Shown piece by piece: positions 19,663 through 29,361 of a stretch of DNA of 64,000 nucleotides (positions are counted from its first letter, which is position 1; the number at the start of each line of letters is the position of its first letter). Where the stretch lies: contig JAFKKV010000022.1 of the NCBI GenBank assembly GCA_017304475.1, positions 62,001 to 126,000 on the forward strand, in the 5' to 3' direction. A program made the position numbers and the translations under genes. Origin of the DNA: Hyphomicrobiales bacterium (lineage in GTDB: Bacteria; Pseudomonadota; Alphaproteobacteria; Rhizobiales; Phreatobacteraceae). The notes below the pieces were generated by a model. The model was given only the letters and a program-made list of their open reading frames with translations. It did no database searches and was not told where the DNA came from.

Positions 19663-20278
19663 GGGGAACTCCCGTGATGTGCTGATAGGGTCGAATGGGC
19701 ACCGCGCCGAGACCCTGGCCGTGTCGCTGCGGTCCCTTGCCGCCGGTCCGGCGCAATCCCCCGAAGGACTGCTGCGGTCTGGCGGGTTCGGCCGGCGGCC
19801 CGTCCCCCTCGTCGAGGCATGGTCATTGACTAGGGGCCGAATGTTTCAGCGTTTCGCCGTGCCGCGCCACGTCATGTGGCGGTTGAATGCGATTGTTTCA
19901 GCCCCGTGACCGGTGCCCGGACGGCCGCCGCGAAGGCGGATCCTGCACCGCCCGGGCGAGCCATGCGTCCAGGGACTGCCGGCCAACTTGTGGGCGCTGC
20001 ACAAACGACCCTATCGGCTGCCTTGACACCTCACGGGTGCACCGCCACCTAATGGTGACCGACAGACCCCCGGGCAGGGTTCATGCCAGGGGTCGGCCAA
20101 GCGCCACGAGCGCCTTTGGGTTGCCGCATCGGCTCCCCAGCAGGGCCTCATTCCCGCCGCCGTCCCCGCGCGACATATGTGGCAAGCAGGTCCATGCCCC
20201 GGATCATCCGAGCGCCGTGTCGGGACGGGCCCATAAGGGCCGTTTTCAGCGGCGTGTCGAGCAAAGGACGAGAGCATC
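19663..20278. other. 616-bp intergenic region upstream of lon
   Basis: No gene is supported. It must hold the promoter of the minus-strand gene 19300-19662 and of lon. TTGACA at 20023-20028 with CCTAAT at 20048-20053 (19-bp spacing) is a weak promoter candidate for lon. CGCCAC/GTGGCG at 19865-19881 is a small hairpin. No CIRCE element is seen. Confidence 0.4.
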
Positions 20279-22705
20279 ATGAGCGAGACCAAGAAGCGTC
20301 CGCCCCTCACCCCCGGCGAAGTGAAGAGCTTCCCCGTTCTGCCGTTGCGCGACATCGTGGTGTTTCCCCACATGATCGTGCCGCTGTTCGTCGGCCGCGA
20401 GAAATCGATTCGCGCCCTCGAGGAGGTGATGCGCGCCGAAACGCATATCCTGCTCGCCACCCAGATGAATGCGCAGGACGACGATCCGGCTCCGGAAGCG
20501 ATCTATGACATCGGCACGCTGGCGAGCGTGCTGCAGCTGCTCAAGCTGCCCGACGGCACCGTCAAGGTGCTGGTCGAAGGCGTGACCCGCGCGAAGATCG
20601 CCGGCTATTCGACCCGCGAGGATTTCTATGAGGCCGAAGCGACCGTGGTTGCCGACGAGGTCGGCGACAAGGTCCAGGTCCAGGCGCTGGCCCGCTCGGT
20701 CGTCACCGAGTTCGAAGGCTATGTGAAGCTGAACAAGAAGGTCTCGCCCGAGATCGTCTCGGTGGTCGGCCAGATCGAGGACGCCTCGAAGCTCGCCGAT
20801 ACGGTCGCCTCCCATATCGCGGTCAAGATCTCCGACAAGCAGACCGTGCTCGAGACGCTCGACGTCGCCAAGCGCCTGGAAAAGGCGCTCGGCCTGATGG
20901 AGAGCGAGATCTCGGTGCTGCAGGTCGAGAAGAAGATCCGCACCCGCGTCAAGCGGCAGATGGAGAAGACCCAGCGCGAGTATTATCTCAACGAGCAGAT
21001 GAAGGCGATCCAGAAGGAGCTCGGCGACGAAGAGGGCCGGGACGAGCTGGTCGAGCTGGAAGACAAGATCAAGCGGACCAAGCTGTCCAAGGAAGCCCGC
21101 GACAAGGCCCATCACGAGCTGAAGAAGCTGCGTCAGATGTCGCCCATGTCGGCGGAAGCCACCGTCGTGCGCAATTATCTCGACTGGATGCTGTCGCTGC
21201 CCTGGGGCAAGAAGTCGAAGATCAAGAAGGACCTCGCCGGGGCCCAGTCGACGCTCGACAACGACCATTTCGGGCTCGACAAGGTCAAGGACCGCATCGT
21301 CGAGTACCTGGCCGTGCAGCAGCGCGCCAACAAGCTCACCGGCCCGATCCTGTGCCTCGTCGGCCCTCCCGGCGTCGGCAAGACCTCACTCGGCAAGTCC
21401 ATCGCCAAGGCGACGGGACGCGAATTCGTGCGCATCTCGCTCGGCGGCGTGCGTGACGAGGCCGAGATCCGTGGTCACCGGCGGACCTATATCGGTTCGA
21501 TGCCCGGCAAGATCATCCAGTCGATGAAGAAGGCCAAGACGGCGAACCCGCTGTTCCTGCTCGACGAGATCGACAAGATGGGCCAGGACTTCCGGGGCGA
21601 TCCCTCGGCGGCCCTGCTGGAAGTGCTGGATCCCGAGCAGAACGCCACCTTCAACGATCATTACCTCGAGGTCGATTTCGACCTGTCGAACGTCATGTTC
21701 GTGACCACGGCCAATACGCTCAACATCCCGCCGGCCCTGCTGGACCGGATGGAGACGATCCGCATCGCCGGCTATACCGAGGACGAGAAGCGCGAAATCG
21801 CCAAGAAGCACCTGATCCCCAACGCCATCAAGAAGCATGGCCTGGCGGAAAAGGAATGGTCGATCGACGACGAAGCGCTGATGACGGTCGTCCGCCGCTA
21901 CACCCGCGAGGCGGGCGTGCGTAACCTCGAGCGTGAAATGTCCAATCTCGTCCGCAAGGCCGTGAAGGACCTGACCTTGACCAAGAAGAAGACGATCAAG
22001 GTCACGCCCAAGGTGGTCGAGGATTATCTCGGCGTGCCGCGCTATCGCTACGGCATGGCGGAGACCGAGGATCAGGTGGGCGCGGTGACGGGCCTGGCCT
22101 GGACCGAGGTCGGCGGCGAGCTGTTGACCATCGAAGCCGTGATGATGCCCGGCAAGGGCCGCATGACGGTGACCGGCAACCTGCGCGACGTGATGAAGGA
22201 ATCGATCAGCGCGGCGGCATCCTATGTCCGCTCGCGGGCCATCGACTACGGCATCAAGCCGCCGCTCTACGACAAGCGCGACGTGCACGTGCACGTGCCG
22301 GAGGGGGCAACCCCGAAGGACGGCCCGTCGGCGGGCATCGCCATGGCCACCGCCATCGTGTCGGTCATGTCGGGCATTCCGATCCGCAAGGACATCGCTA
22401 TGACCGGCGAAGTGACGCTGCGCGGGCGGGTTCTGCCGATCGGCGGCTTGAAGGAGAAGCTGCTGGCGGCGTTGCGTGGCGGCCTGAAAGTGGTGCTCAT
22501 CCCCGAGGAGAACGCCAAGGATTTGGCGGAAATCCCCGACAATGTGAAGAACGGGCTGGAGATCATCCCGGTCGGTCGCATGGACGAGGTGCTCAAGCAC
22601 GCCCTGATCCGCCAGCCGGTTCCGATCGTCTGGGACGAGGATGCGGAGCAGGTGGCGTCGCCCAAGGCGGGCGATGACGATGCGGCAGGCGCGCTCGCGC
22701 ACTGA
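20279..22705 (+). CDS. lon: ATP-dependent protease Lon
   Basis: An 808-residue Lon of standard length. The N-terminal substrate-recognition domain begins with FPVLPLRDIVVFPHMIVPLF; the AAA+ module has Walker A GPPGVGKTSLGKS and Walker B LFLLDEIDKMG; the protease domain has the catalytic Ser in KDGPSAGIAMATA and Lys in RVLPIGGLKEKLLAA. It degrades misfolded and regulatory proteins in the cytosol. The ATG at 20279 follows GAGAGCATC with a weak ribosome-binding site. A strong terminator follows, then hup. Confidence 0.98.
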   Translation: MSETKKRPPLTPGEVKSFPVLPLRDIVVFPHMIVPLFVGREKSIRALEEVMRAETHILLATQMNAQDDDPAPEAIYDIGTLASVLQLLKLPDGTVKVLVEGVTRAKIAGYSTREDFYEAEATVVADEVGDKVQVQALARSVVTEFEGYVKLNKKVSPEIVSVVGQIEDASKLADTVASHIAVKISDKQTVLETLDVAKRLEKALGLMESEISVLQVEKKIRTRVKRQMEKTQREYYLNEQMKAIQKELGDEEGRDELVELEDKIKRTKLSKEARDKAHHELKKLRQMSPMSAEATVVRNYLDWMLSLPWGKKSKIKKDLAGAQSTLDNDHFGLDKVKDRIVEYLAVQQRANKLTGPILCLVGPPGVGKTSLGKSIAKATGREFVRISLGGVRDEAEIRGHRRTYIGSMPGKIIQSMKKAKTANPLFLLDEIDKMGQDFRGDPSAALLEVLDPEQNATFNDHYLEVDFDLSNVMFVTTANTLNIPPALLDRMETIRIAGYTEDEKREIAKKHLIPNAIKKHGLAEKEWSIDDEALMTVVRRYTREAGVRNLEREMSNLVRKAVKDLTLTKKKTIKVTPKVVEDYLGVPRYRYGMAETEDQVGAVTGLAWTEVGGELLTIEAVMMPGKGRMTVTGNLRDVMKESISAAASYVRSRAIDYGIKPPLYDKRDVHVHVPEGATPKDGPSAGIAMATAIVSVMSGIPIRKDIAMTGEVTLRGRVLPIGGLKEKLLAALRGGLKVVLIPEENAKDLAEIPDNVKNGLEIIPVGRMDEVLKHALIRQPVPIVWDEDAEQVASPKAGDDDAAGALAH

Positions 22706-22727
22706 GCTTCACAGGCTGGAACTGTCG

Positions 22728-22756
22728 AAAGCCCCGGGTCTCGGCCCGGGGTTTTC
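22728..22756 (+). terminator. Intrinsic terminator after lon
   Basis: GCCCCGGG-TCT-CGGCCCGGGG-type hairpin followed by TTTTCTGTT. Confidence 0.85.
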
Positions 22757-22901
22757 TGTTGAAAGCCCCGGATTTCATGGCTTTGAGGCGTTGAAAAGCC
22801 CCGCCAGCCTTGATTTCCGCCCGATCACGCGGCACAGGATGTCGTCCTCGCCGGCAATGGAATCCCTGATTCCCGGTCCGGCTAGATCAAGGAGAAAAGC
22901 C

Positions 22902-23177
22902 GTGACCAAGAACGAACTCATCGCAGCTGTTGCCGAGAAGGCAGGCCTGACGAAGGCGCAGGCGGGTTCTGCCGTGGATGCCACGTTCGACATCATCGAG
23001 GCCACCCTTAAGGCTGGCGGCGACGTGAAGCTGGTTGGCTTCGGCGCGTTTTCGGTGAGCAACCGCGCAGCCCGCGACGGCCGTGATCCGCGCACCGGCA
23101 AGCCGGTGAAGATCGCCGCCTCCAAGGCGCCCAAGTTCTCGGCCGGCAAGGGCCTGAAGGACGCCGTCAACAGCTGA
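22902..23177 (+). CDS. hup: HU-type DNA-binding histone-like protein
   Basis: A 91-residue HU-family protein. It has the N-terminal helices TKNELIAAVAEKAGLTKAQA, the core KLVGFGAFSVSNRAARDGR and the arm sequence DPRTGKPVKIAASKAPKFSA that inserts into the minor groove. The GTG at 22902 is chosen because AAGGAG lies at 22889-22894 and the product then has family length; a longer frame from 22641 runs into lon and is rejected. Its place directly after lon is conserved in many proteobacteria. A GC-rich hairpin at 23200-23222 follows. Confidence 0.96.
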   Translation: MTKNELIAAVAEKAGLTKAQAGSAVDATFDIIEATLKAGGDVKLVGFGAFSVSNRAARDGRDPRTGKPVKIAASKAPKFSAGKGLKDAVNS

Positions 23178-23199
23178 CGGAACAGCAGTGCTTCGCGAG

Positions 23200-23233
23200 C
23201 GCCGCCGGGCCCCCCGGCGGCGTTCGCCGTTTC
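23200..23233 (+). terminator. Hairpin terminator after hup
   Basis: CGCCGCCGGG and CCCGGCGGCG form a 10-bp stem; the downstream tail has only scattered T's, so it is a weak intrinsic terminator. Confidence 0.5.
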
Positions 23234-23320
23234 AGGGGGCCGGTTTCGGGCCGTCCTCAGTTTTCGACAGGCCCTTGCCTCGACCGACCGGGGCGGCTAA
23301 ATGGCGTGCTTGATCGGTCC

Positions 23321-23396
23321 GGGCGGTTAGCTCAGTTGGTAGAGCGCCTGCTTTACACGCAGGATGTCGGCGGTTCGAGCCCGTCACTGCCCACCA
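23321..23396 (+). tRNA. tRNA-Val (anticodon UAC)
   Basis: A 76-nt gene. The acceptor stem GGGCGGT/ACTGCCC has one G-U pair, the D arm contains AGCTCAGTTGGTAGAGC, the anticodon stem CCTGC/GCAGG encloses TTTACAC (anticodon TAC), the T loop is GGTTCGAGCC and CCA is encoded. Confidence 0.97.
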
Positions 23397-23446
23397 TTCC
23401 CTTCAGATCCCTTGGAATAGCGCCGTGCGCAACGCGTAGCGCTCGA

Positions 23447-23475
23447 CCCTCGCCCACGTCTTCGTGGGAGAGGGG
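23447..23475. repeat. REP-B family short palindrome
   Basis: CCCTCGCCCACGTCTTCGTG followed by GGAGAGGG: an imperfect hairpin (CCCACG/CGTGGG) located after tRNA-Val. The same unit occurs at 28552. Confidence 0.65.
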
Positions 23476-23486
23476 TTACGCGCCTC

Positions 23487-24602
23487 TCACTCCGCGTGCC
23501 GCCGCGCCAGCGCAGCCCCTGGCCAGAGCTTGGCGGCGGCGCGGGCATATTGCGGCGGCAGGCTGAGGCTGGCGCCCAGCGCTTCCGCGGCATGCCAGCC
23601 CCAGCGCGGGTCGTCGAGAATGGCGCGGGCGAGCGCCACCTGGTCGGCGGCGCCGCTTTCGAGGATCTCCTCGGCCTGGTCGGCCCGGGCGATCATGCCG
23701 ACGGCGCGGGTGGTGATGCCGGAGCCGGCCTTGACCGCCTTGGCGAAGGGCACCTGGTAGCCGGGCGACACCGCGACCCGGATCCTCGGGGTGACGCCGC
23801 CCGAGGAGACACAGGCATAAACGAGGCCGGCGGCCCGCAGATCGGCGGCGAGCGCCACCGCGTCCTCGACCTGCAGGCCATCCTCGGCCCAGTCCTGGCC
23901 GGTGATGCGCGCGCCGAGCGCCACGCCTTGGGGCAGGGCGGCCCTGACCGCGCCGGCGAGCGCCAGCGGCCAGGAGAAGCGGTTGGCGCGCTTGCCGCCG
24001 AAGCCGTCGTCGCGCTGGTTGGAGATCGGGCTCATGACATTGTGCATGAGATAGCCGTGCGCCATGTGCAGCTCGACCACGTCGAAGCCGATCCTGGCCG
24101 CCCGCCCGGCGGCCGCGACGAAGGCGTGGGTGATGCGCGCGACATCCTCGGCATCGAAAGCCCTGGGCGTGTGCCAGCCCTCGTCGAAGGGGATCGCGGA
24201 GGCCGCCAGCACGTTCCAGGGATCGGCATCGGGCCCGAGCGCGAGGCCGCCTTCCCAGGGCCGCTGGGCCGAGCCCTTGCGGCCGGCATGGCCGATCTGG
24301 ATGCCGAAGCGGGTGCCGGGCAGGGCGACCGCGCGGGCCGCCGCGAGCGCACGTGCCAGGCTTGCCTCGTTGGCGTCGGAATAGAGGCCGAGGCAGCCAT
24401 GGGTGATCCGGCCCTGGCGCTCGACGGCCGCCACCTCGAGCACGACGAGGCCGGCACCCGACATGGCGAGGGTCATCAGGTGCTGCAGGTGCCAGTCGCT
24501 GGCGCAGCCGTCATTGGCCGAATATTGGCACATCGGCGCGACGACGATGCGGTTGGGAACGCGCACCGGGCCAAGATCGAGGGGTGAGAACAGCAAGCTC
24601 AT
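23487..24602 (-). CDS. Old yellow enzyme family NADH:flavin oxidoreductase (YqjM/NamA type)
   Basis: A 371-residue FMN-dependent ene-reductase. The TIM barrel starts with LFSPLDLGPVRVPNRIVVAP, MCQYSANDG carries the Cys typical of the YqjM/thermophilic-like class, IQIGHAGRKGS and ELHMAHGYLMHNVMSPISNQ give the flavin- and substrate-binding His residues, and GFGGKRANRF is the conserved Arg/Asn turn. It reduces activated C=C bonds using NAD(P)H. The ATG at 24602 has GGAG at good spacing; the longer open frame upstream is shadow sequence. It is divergent from the MFS gene. Confidence 0.92.
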   Translation of the reverse strand: MSLLFSPLDLGPVRVPNRIVVAPMCQYSANDGCASDWHLQHLMTLAMSGAGLVVLEVAAVERQGRITHGCLGLYSDANEASLARALAAARAVALPGTRFGIQIGHAGRKGSAQRPWEGGLALGPDADPWNVLAASAIPFDEGWHTPRAFDAEDVARITHAFVAAAGRAARIGFDVVELHMAHGYLMHNVMSPISNQRDDGFGGKRANRFSWPLALAGAVRAALPQGVALGARITGQDWAEDGLQVEDAVALAADLRAAGLVYACVSSGGVTPRIRVAVSPGYQVPFAKAVKAGSGITTRAVGMIARADQAEEILESGAADQVALARAILDDPRWGWHAAEALGASLSLPPQYARAAAKLWPGAALARRHAE

Positions 24603-24876
24603 CGGTCGGGCTCCTCGGGGACGGAGGCCATGGGCCGGCATGTCGCCGCCATTGCCGTCGCGCGTCGGCCCGATCAGGCCGCAAAGCCGGCGCCGCGGCA
24701 AGGGGCCGGGCGCGGCGCGCGCATGTGTGCCGCGCAGGTCACCCTGGACTGCGACAATGTGGCTTAGCGTGGCTAATCCGGGTAATCCACGCATCCGTTC
24801 TCCGAAGAGGCCGTTCCGTGGAACGTCCGTGCTCCGGGGCTGTGCAGCCAAGACAGCGAAATTCTTCGGAAACGCC

Positions 24877-26091
24877 ATGACAACCACGACGCAGGACATG
24901 CTGGCGGCCGGCGACCGGCTCGCCCGCCGCAATGCCTTCATCCTGGCGCTGGCGACCGCCTTGGCGGGCGCCAATACCACCGTGATGTTCGCCACCGGCG
25001 CGATCGTCGGCGCCGGGCTCGCCCCGTCGCGGTCGCTGGCGACCTTGCCGATCTCGATCTTCGTGGTGGGCCTGGCGGCCGCCTCGCTGCCGGTCGGCAT
25101 GCTGATCCATCGGGTCGGACGCCGGGCGGCCTACCTGATCGCCACCTCGGCCGGCGTGCTGACCGGCCTGTTCGGCTATCTCGGCGTGACGCTCGCGAGC
25201 TTTCCGATCTTCTGCCTCGCCACCTTCTGCGCGGGCTTTTACGCCTCGGCCGCCCAGAGCTACCGGTTCGCGGCCGCCGACACCGCCTCGGACGCGTTCC
25301 GGCCAAAGGCGATCTCCTGGGTCATGACCGGCGGCATCATTGCCGGCGTGGTCGGGCCGCAGCTGGTGGTCTGGACCAAGGACGCGCTGCCGCCGGTGCT
25401 GTTCGCCGGGACCTATATCGGCCAGGCCGTGGTCGCGATCCTCGCCGGCCTGATCCTGTCCTTCATCGACATCCCGAAGCCGAAGCCGGTGGCGGCGGCG
25501 GCCCGCCGGCCGGTGTCGCGCTTCTTCCGCGACCGGGCCTTCCTGACCGCGGTGATCTGCGGTGCCTCGACCTACATGCTGATGAACTTCGTCATGACCG
25601 CGGCGCCGCTGGCCATGATCGGCTGCGGCCACGGGGTCGATGACGCGGCCTACGGCATCCAGTGGCACGTCATCGCCATGTACGGCCCGAGCTTCTTCAC
25701 CGGCAGCCTGATCACCCGCTTCGGCGCGCCGCGAATCGTTGCCGTCGGGCTCGGGCTGACCGCGCTGGCGGCGGTCACCGGGCTCGTCGGGCTGACGGTT
25801 GCGCATTTCTACGGAGCCCTGGTGCTGCTCGGGCTCGGCTGGAACTTCGGCTATATCGGCGCCAGCGCCATGGTGGCGGCAACCGCCCGGCCGGAAGAAC
25901 GCACCCAGGTCCAGTCGATCAACGATTTCTGCGTGTTCGGCGTGATGGCCGTCGGATCCTTTTCTTCCGGGCAGATTCTGACCAATTACGGCTGGGACAT
26001 GGTCAATTGGGTGGTCTTCCCGATCGTCATCATCGCCGCCGTCTCGCTGGCGCTGGGAACGGCGCGCCGGGTTCCCGCCGTCGCAAGCTGA
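24877..26091 (+). CDS. Major facilitator superfamily transporter
   Basis: A 404-residue inner-membrane protein with about twelve hydrophobic helices and an MFS loop motif after TM2 (LIHRVGRRAAYLIAT). The cytosolic centre contains IPKPKPVAAAARRPVSRFFR between the six-helix halves, and the C-terminal half includes LGLGWNFGYIGASAMVAAT. It resembles YcaD/YfcJ-like and unassigned drug or metabolite porters; the substrate is unknown. The ATG at 24877 has a weak GGA upstream. It is divergent from the OYE gene (274 bp gap) and may export or import its substrate. Confidence 0.85.
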   Translation: MTTTTQDMLAAGDRLARRNAFILALATALAGANTTVMFATGAIVGAGLAPSRSLATLPISIFVVGLAAASLPVGMLIHRVGRRAAYLIATSAGVLTGLFGYLGVTLASFPIFCLATFCAGFYASAAQSYRFAAADTASDAFRPKAISWVMTGGIIAGVVGPQLVVWTKDALPPVLFAGTYIGQAVVAILAGLILSFIDIPKPKPVAAAARRPVSRFFRDRAFLTAVICGASTYMLMNFVMTAAPLAMIGCGHGVDDAAYGIQWHVIAMYGPSFFTGSLITRFGAPRIVAVGLGLTALAAVTGLVGLTVAHFYGALVLLGLGWNFGYIGASAMVAATARPEERTQVQSINDFCVFGVMAVGSFSSGQILTNYGWDMVNWVVFPIVIIAAVSLALGTARRVPAVAS

Positions 26092-26316
26092 CCGGCCCCG
26101 CCCCCGACAAGACGAACCTCTCCCCGGTCGCCTAAAGGCCGAGGCTCGGCATAGCTCTCTTTCGTTGCTTCCCTGAAAGGACTTTGGCAAAAAAGCGACG
26201 GTCCCGCGACAGCCGGAGTCCCCAGCGCTGCGCGCGGTGAACAACAGGCAAGAAGAGCCGGCCGAAGTGGTCGGACGGTCGCCCATTCGGGCGGCTGGTC
26301 GAGAGGAACGTTGTCA

Positions 26317-28458
26317 ATGAGCACAGCCCTTTGGGTAATTATCGGCTGCGGACTTCTGTCCGTGGTCTACGGCGCTTGGGCGACCAAGACGCTGATGGCG
26401 CAGGATCCAGGTTCCGCGCGAATGCAGGAAATCGCGGGTGCGGTCGCCGAGGGCGCGCAGGCCTATCTCCGTCGCCAGTACCTGACCATTTCGATCGTCG
26501 GCATCGTCATTCTCGCGGCGCTTTATTTCTTGCTCGGCGGCATCGTTGCGATCGGCTTCCTGATCGGCGCGCTGCTGTCCGGTGCGGCGGGCTTCATCGG
26601 CATGAACGTTTCGGTGCGCGCCAATGTGCGCACGGCCCAGGCGGCGACCAAGTCGCTCGCCGCCGGCCTCGACATCGCCTTCAAGGCCGGCGCGGTCACC
26701 GGCCTCCTGGTCGCCGGCCTCGCCTTGCTCGGCGTTGCCGGCTATTTCTGGGTTCTCACCGGCCCGATGGGCCTCGGCATGGCCAGCCGCACGGTCATTG
26801 ACGCGCTCGTCGCGCTCGGCTTCGGCGCTTCGCTCATCTCGATCTTCGCCCGTCTCGGCGGCGGCATCTTCACCAAGGGCGCCGATGTCGGCGCCGACCT
26901 CGTCGGCAAGGTCGAAGCCGGTATTCCCGAGGATGATCCGCGCAACCCGGCCACCATCGCCGACAATGTCGGCGACAATGTCGGCGACTGCGCGGGCATG
27001 GCCGCCGACCTCTTCGAAACCTATGCGGTGACCGTGGTCGCCACCATGGTGCTGGCGGCGATCTTCTTCGCCAAGGCATCGCCTGCCGTGCTGCAGGCCG
27101 CCCTGATCTATCCCCTGGCGATCTGCGCGGTGTGCATCGTCACCTCGATCGCCGGCACCTTCTTCGTCAAGCTCGGCGCCTCCAACTCGATCATGGGCGC
27201 GCTCTACAAGGGTCTGATCGCCACCGGCGCCCTGTCGATCGTCGGCCTTGCCGGCGCGACCCAGTTCGTCACCGGCTGGGGTGAGCTCGGGGTTGTCGCC
27301 GGCCAGTCGGTCACCGGCAAGGCCCTGTTCCTCTGCGGCCTGGTCGGCCTGGCCGTCACCGGCCTGATCGTCTGGATCACCGAATATTACACCGGCACCG
27401 GCAAGCGCCCGGTCGTGTCGATCGCCCAGGCCTCGGTCACCGGTCACGGCACCAACGTGATCCAGGGCCTTGCCGTGTCGCTCGAATCGACCGCTCTGCC
27501 GGCGATGGTCATCGTCGGCGGCATCATCGCCACCTTCCAGCTCGCCGGCCTTTACGGCACGGCGATCGCGGTCACCACCATGCTCGGCCTCGCCGGCATG
27601 ATCGTGGCGCTCGACGCCTTCGGCCCGGTCACCGACAATGCCGGCGGCATTGCCGAAATGGCCGGCCTGCCGAAGGAAGTGCGCCAGTCGACCGATGCGC
27701 TCGACGCCGTCGGCAACACCACCAAGGCGGTCACCAAGGGTTATGCCATCGGCTCGGCGGGCCTCGGCGCGCTGGTGCTGTTCGCGGCCTATACCAACGA
27801 CCTGCAGCAGTTCATCGATGCGGGCCTGCCCTATTTCCGGGATGTCGGGAAGGTCTCCTTCGACCTGTCCAACCCCTATGTGGTGGCCGGCCTGATCTTC
27901 GGCGGCCTCATTCCCTACCTGTTCGGCGGTATCGCCATGACCGCCGTCGGCCGGGCCGCCGGTTCGGTGGTCGAGGAAGTCCGTCGCCAGTTCAAGGAGA
28001 AGCCGGGCATCATGGCCGGCACCGACCGGCCGGATTACGGCCGGGCCGTCGACATGCTGACCCGCGCCGCGATCAAGGAGATGATCATCCCCTCGCTGCT
28101 GCCGGTCCTGGCGCCGCTGGTCGCCTATTTCGGCGTGCTGTGGCTGTCCGGCTCGAAGGCCTCGGCCTTCGCCGCGCTGGGGGCCTCGCTGCTCGGTGTG
28201 ATCGTCAACGGCCTGTTCGTCGCCATCTCCATGACTTCGGGCGGCGGCGCCTGGGACAATGCCAAGAAGTCCTTCGAGGACGGTTTCGTCGACAAGGACG
28301 GCGTCAAGCACCTGAAGGGCTCCGATGCGCATAAGGCATCGGTGACCGGCGATACCGTCGGCGACCCCTACAAGGACACGGCGGGCCCCGCCGTGAACCC
28401 CGCGATCAAGATCTGCAACATCGTCGCCCTGCTGCTGCTGGCCATTCTCGCGCACTGA
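26317..28458 (+). CDS. hppA: K+-independent membrane-bound proton-pumping pyrophosphatase
   Basis: A 713-residue protein with about 16 membrane helices that couples PPi hydrolysis to H+ export. The substrate-binding signatures are GADVGADLVGKVEAGIPEDD and DNVGDNVGDCAGMAADLFET, with a second acidic cluster near TDNAGGIAEMAGLP. GNTTKAVTKGYAIGSA carries Lys where K+-dependent enzymes have Ala, so this is the K+-independent subclass. The ATG at 26317 follows GAGAGGAA; a TTG at 26311 is in frame. An intrinsic terminator follows. Confidence 0.96.
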   Translation: MSTALWVIIGCGLLSVVYGAWATKTLMAQDPGSARMQEIAGAVAEGAQAYLRRQYLTISIVGIVILAALYFLLGGIVAIGFLIGALLSGAAGFIGMNVSVRANVRTAQAATKSLAAGLDIAFKAGAVTGLLVAGLALLGVAGYFWVLTGPMGLGMASRTVIDALVALGFGASLISIFARLGGGIFTKGADVGADLVGKVEAGIPEDDPRNPATIADNVGDNVGDCAGMAADLFETYAVTVVATMVLAAIFFAKASPAVLQAALIYPLAICAVCIVTSIAGTFFVKLGASNSIMGALYKGLIATGALSIVGLAGATQFVTGWGELGVVAGQSVTGKALFLCGLVGLAVTGLIVWITEYYTGTGKRPVVSIAQASVTGHGTNVIQGLAVSLESTALPAMVIVGGIIATFQLAGLYGTAIAVTTMLGLAGMIVALDAFGPVTDNAGGIAEMAGLPKEVRQSTDALDAVGNTTKAVTKGYAIGSAGLGALVLFAAYTNDLQQFIDAGLPYFRDVGKVSFDLSNPYVVAGLIFGGLIPYLFGGIAMTAVGRAAGSVVEEVRRQFKEKPGIMAGTDRPDYGRAVDMLTRAAIKEMIIPSLLPVLAPLVAYFGVLWLSGSKASAFAALGASLLGVIVNGLFVAISMTSGGGAWDNAKKSFEDGFVDKDGVKHLKGSDAHKASVTGDTVGDPYKDTAGPAVNPAIKICNIVALLLLAILAH

Positions 28459-28481
28459 CCAGGCGCGACGGCACGAAAACG

Positions 28482-28512
28482 AACCCCGCGGAGCGATCCG
28501 CGGGGTTTTTCG
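28482..28512 (+). terminator. Intrinsic terminator after hppA
   Basis: AACCCCGCGG-AGCGAT-CCGCGGGGTT hairpin continuing into TTTTTCG. Confidence 0.9.
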
Positions 28513-28551
28513 TTGGGCGAATGCGAATGGCGAATGGGGAAGGCGCGTCAA

Positions 28552-28743
28552 CCCTCGCCCACGTCTTCGTGGGAGAGGGTGGCGCCGGCAGGCGCCGGGT
28601 GAGGGTGGTTGCGTCGGTGCTATCGGTGCGCTTCGGGTGAAATCGAGGGCCTGGGCCCTTCAAACCCTCACCCGGCCGCTGCCGTCAGGCAGAAGCAATT
28701 GCTTCTGCCGAGGCCACCCTCTCCCGCAAGCGGGCGAGGGTTT
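28552..28743. repeat. REP-B pair with embedded hairpin module
   Basis: The left arm 28552-28606 (CCCTCGCCCACGTCTTCGTG, then GGAGAGGGTGGCGCCGGC) and an inverted right arm 28665-28743 ending CCCTCTCCCGCAAGCGGGCG flank about 60 bp. The right arm carries the hairpin GGCAGAAGC-AATT-GCTTCTGCC at 28688-28709, the same stem found in REP-A copies at 12627 and 49359. It fills the gap between hppA and bamE. Confidence 0.7.
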
Positions 28744-28756
28744 ACGCGCGGCCGCG

Positions 28757-29245
28757 TTAGGTCCGCGGGCCCTGCATGATCTGGCGCAGCAGGCTGGCTT
28801 CCTCGCCGCCGCTGGTGGTGGTGCGGGTGATGAAGTCGAACACCTTGCCGTCCTGCAGGCCGTAATTGGCGATCCGCTCGACCTTGCGCTCGCGGGTGAA
28901 ATAGACCGCAATGACATTGCGTTCGACCGTCCGCAGCGGCTGGAACAGATACGAGCGCGTCTGCTTCTCGTTGATGTAGTAGAACACGTCGCCGCTGATC
29001 GTGGAGATCGTCGTGGGCGTGCCGAGCGCGACCAGAACCTGGTCCTGGCTGTTGCCCGGGCGGACCTGGGCAAGCGCCTCCTCGGAGACGATATAGCCGC
29101 GGTTGAACGTCTCGCCCGCCGTGAACGAGGGCGCCGAGGGCAAGGACGGCATGGTCAGGGACGGGCCGTTGGAACATGCGCCGGTCAGGAGCGCGGCACC
29201 GATCACCATCGCTGCCTTGGAGAATGAGGACTTCACGGGCACCAT
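28757..29245 (-). CDS. bamE: Outer-membrane assembly lipoprotein BamE (SmpA/OmlA family)
   Basis: A 162-residue lipoprotein. The signal peptide ends in the lipobox LTGAC, followed by a Ser/Pro-rich linker. The SmpA/OmlA domain begins at GYIVSEEALAQVRPGNSQDQ and continues LVALGTPTTISTISGDVFYY with the closing strand NVIAVYFTRERKVERIANYG. BamE supports the BAM beta-barrel insertion machine at the periplasmic face of the outer membrane. The ATG at 29245 has AAGG at good spacing; a GTG six codons upstream is the alternative. It is divergent from the ubiquinol-cytochrome c chaperone gene, a conserved alphaproteobacterial arrangement. Confidence 0.92.
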   Translation of the reverse strand: MVPVKSSFSKAAMVIGAALLTGACSNGPSLTMPSLPSAPSFTAGETFNRGYIVSEEALAQVRPGNSQDQVLVALGTPTTISTISGDVFYYINEKQTRSYLFQPLRTVERNVIAVYFTRERKVERIANYGLQDGKVFDFITRTTTSGGEEASLLRQIMQGPRT

Positions 29246-29361
29246 TCGTACAACCTTCAACACCCTGCGGCGTCGCGGACGCCACCCCGCGCTTGAATGC
29301 GGGGGCGCGTTGACGTACCCCGCATGCGCATTCTTTTCAACCCAAAGCCGGACTGAACCTC

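Noticed and set aside
20023..20053. Heat-shock sigma-32 promoter for lon
   Set aside because: TTGACA and CCTAAT are 19 bp apart and the fit to the sigma-32 consensus is poor; kept only as a weak promoter note.
23487..25100. A longer 537-residue version of the OYE-family protein
   Set aside because: The extra N-terminal residues are translated from the divergent promoter region and MFS gene start; the ATG at 24602 has a proper ribosome-binding site and the family N-terminus.
26314..28551. A 745-codon open frame antisense to hppA
   Set aside because: Shadow of a repetitive high-GC membrane-protein gene; no ribosome-binding site and no recognisable domain.
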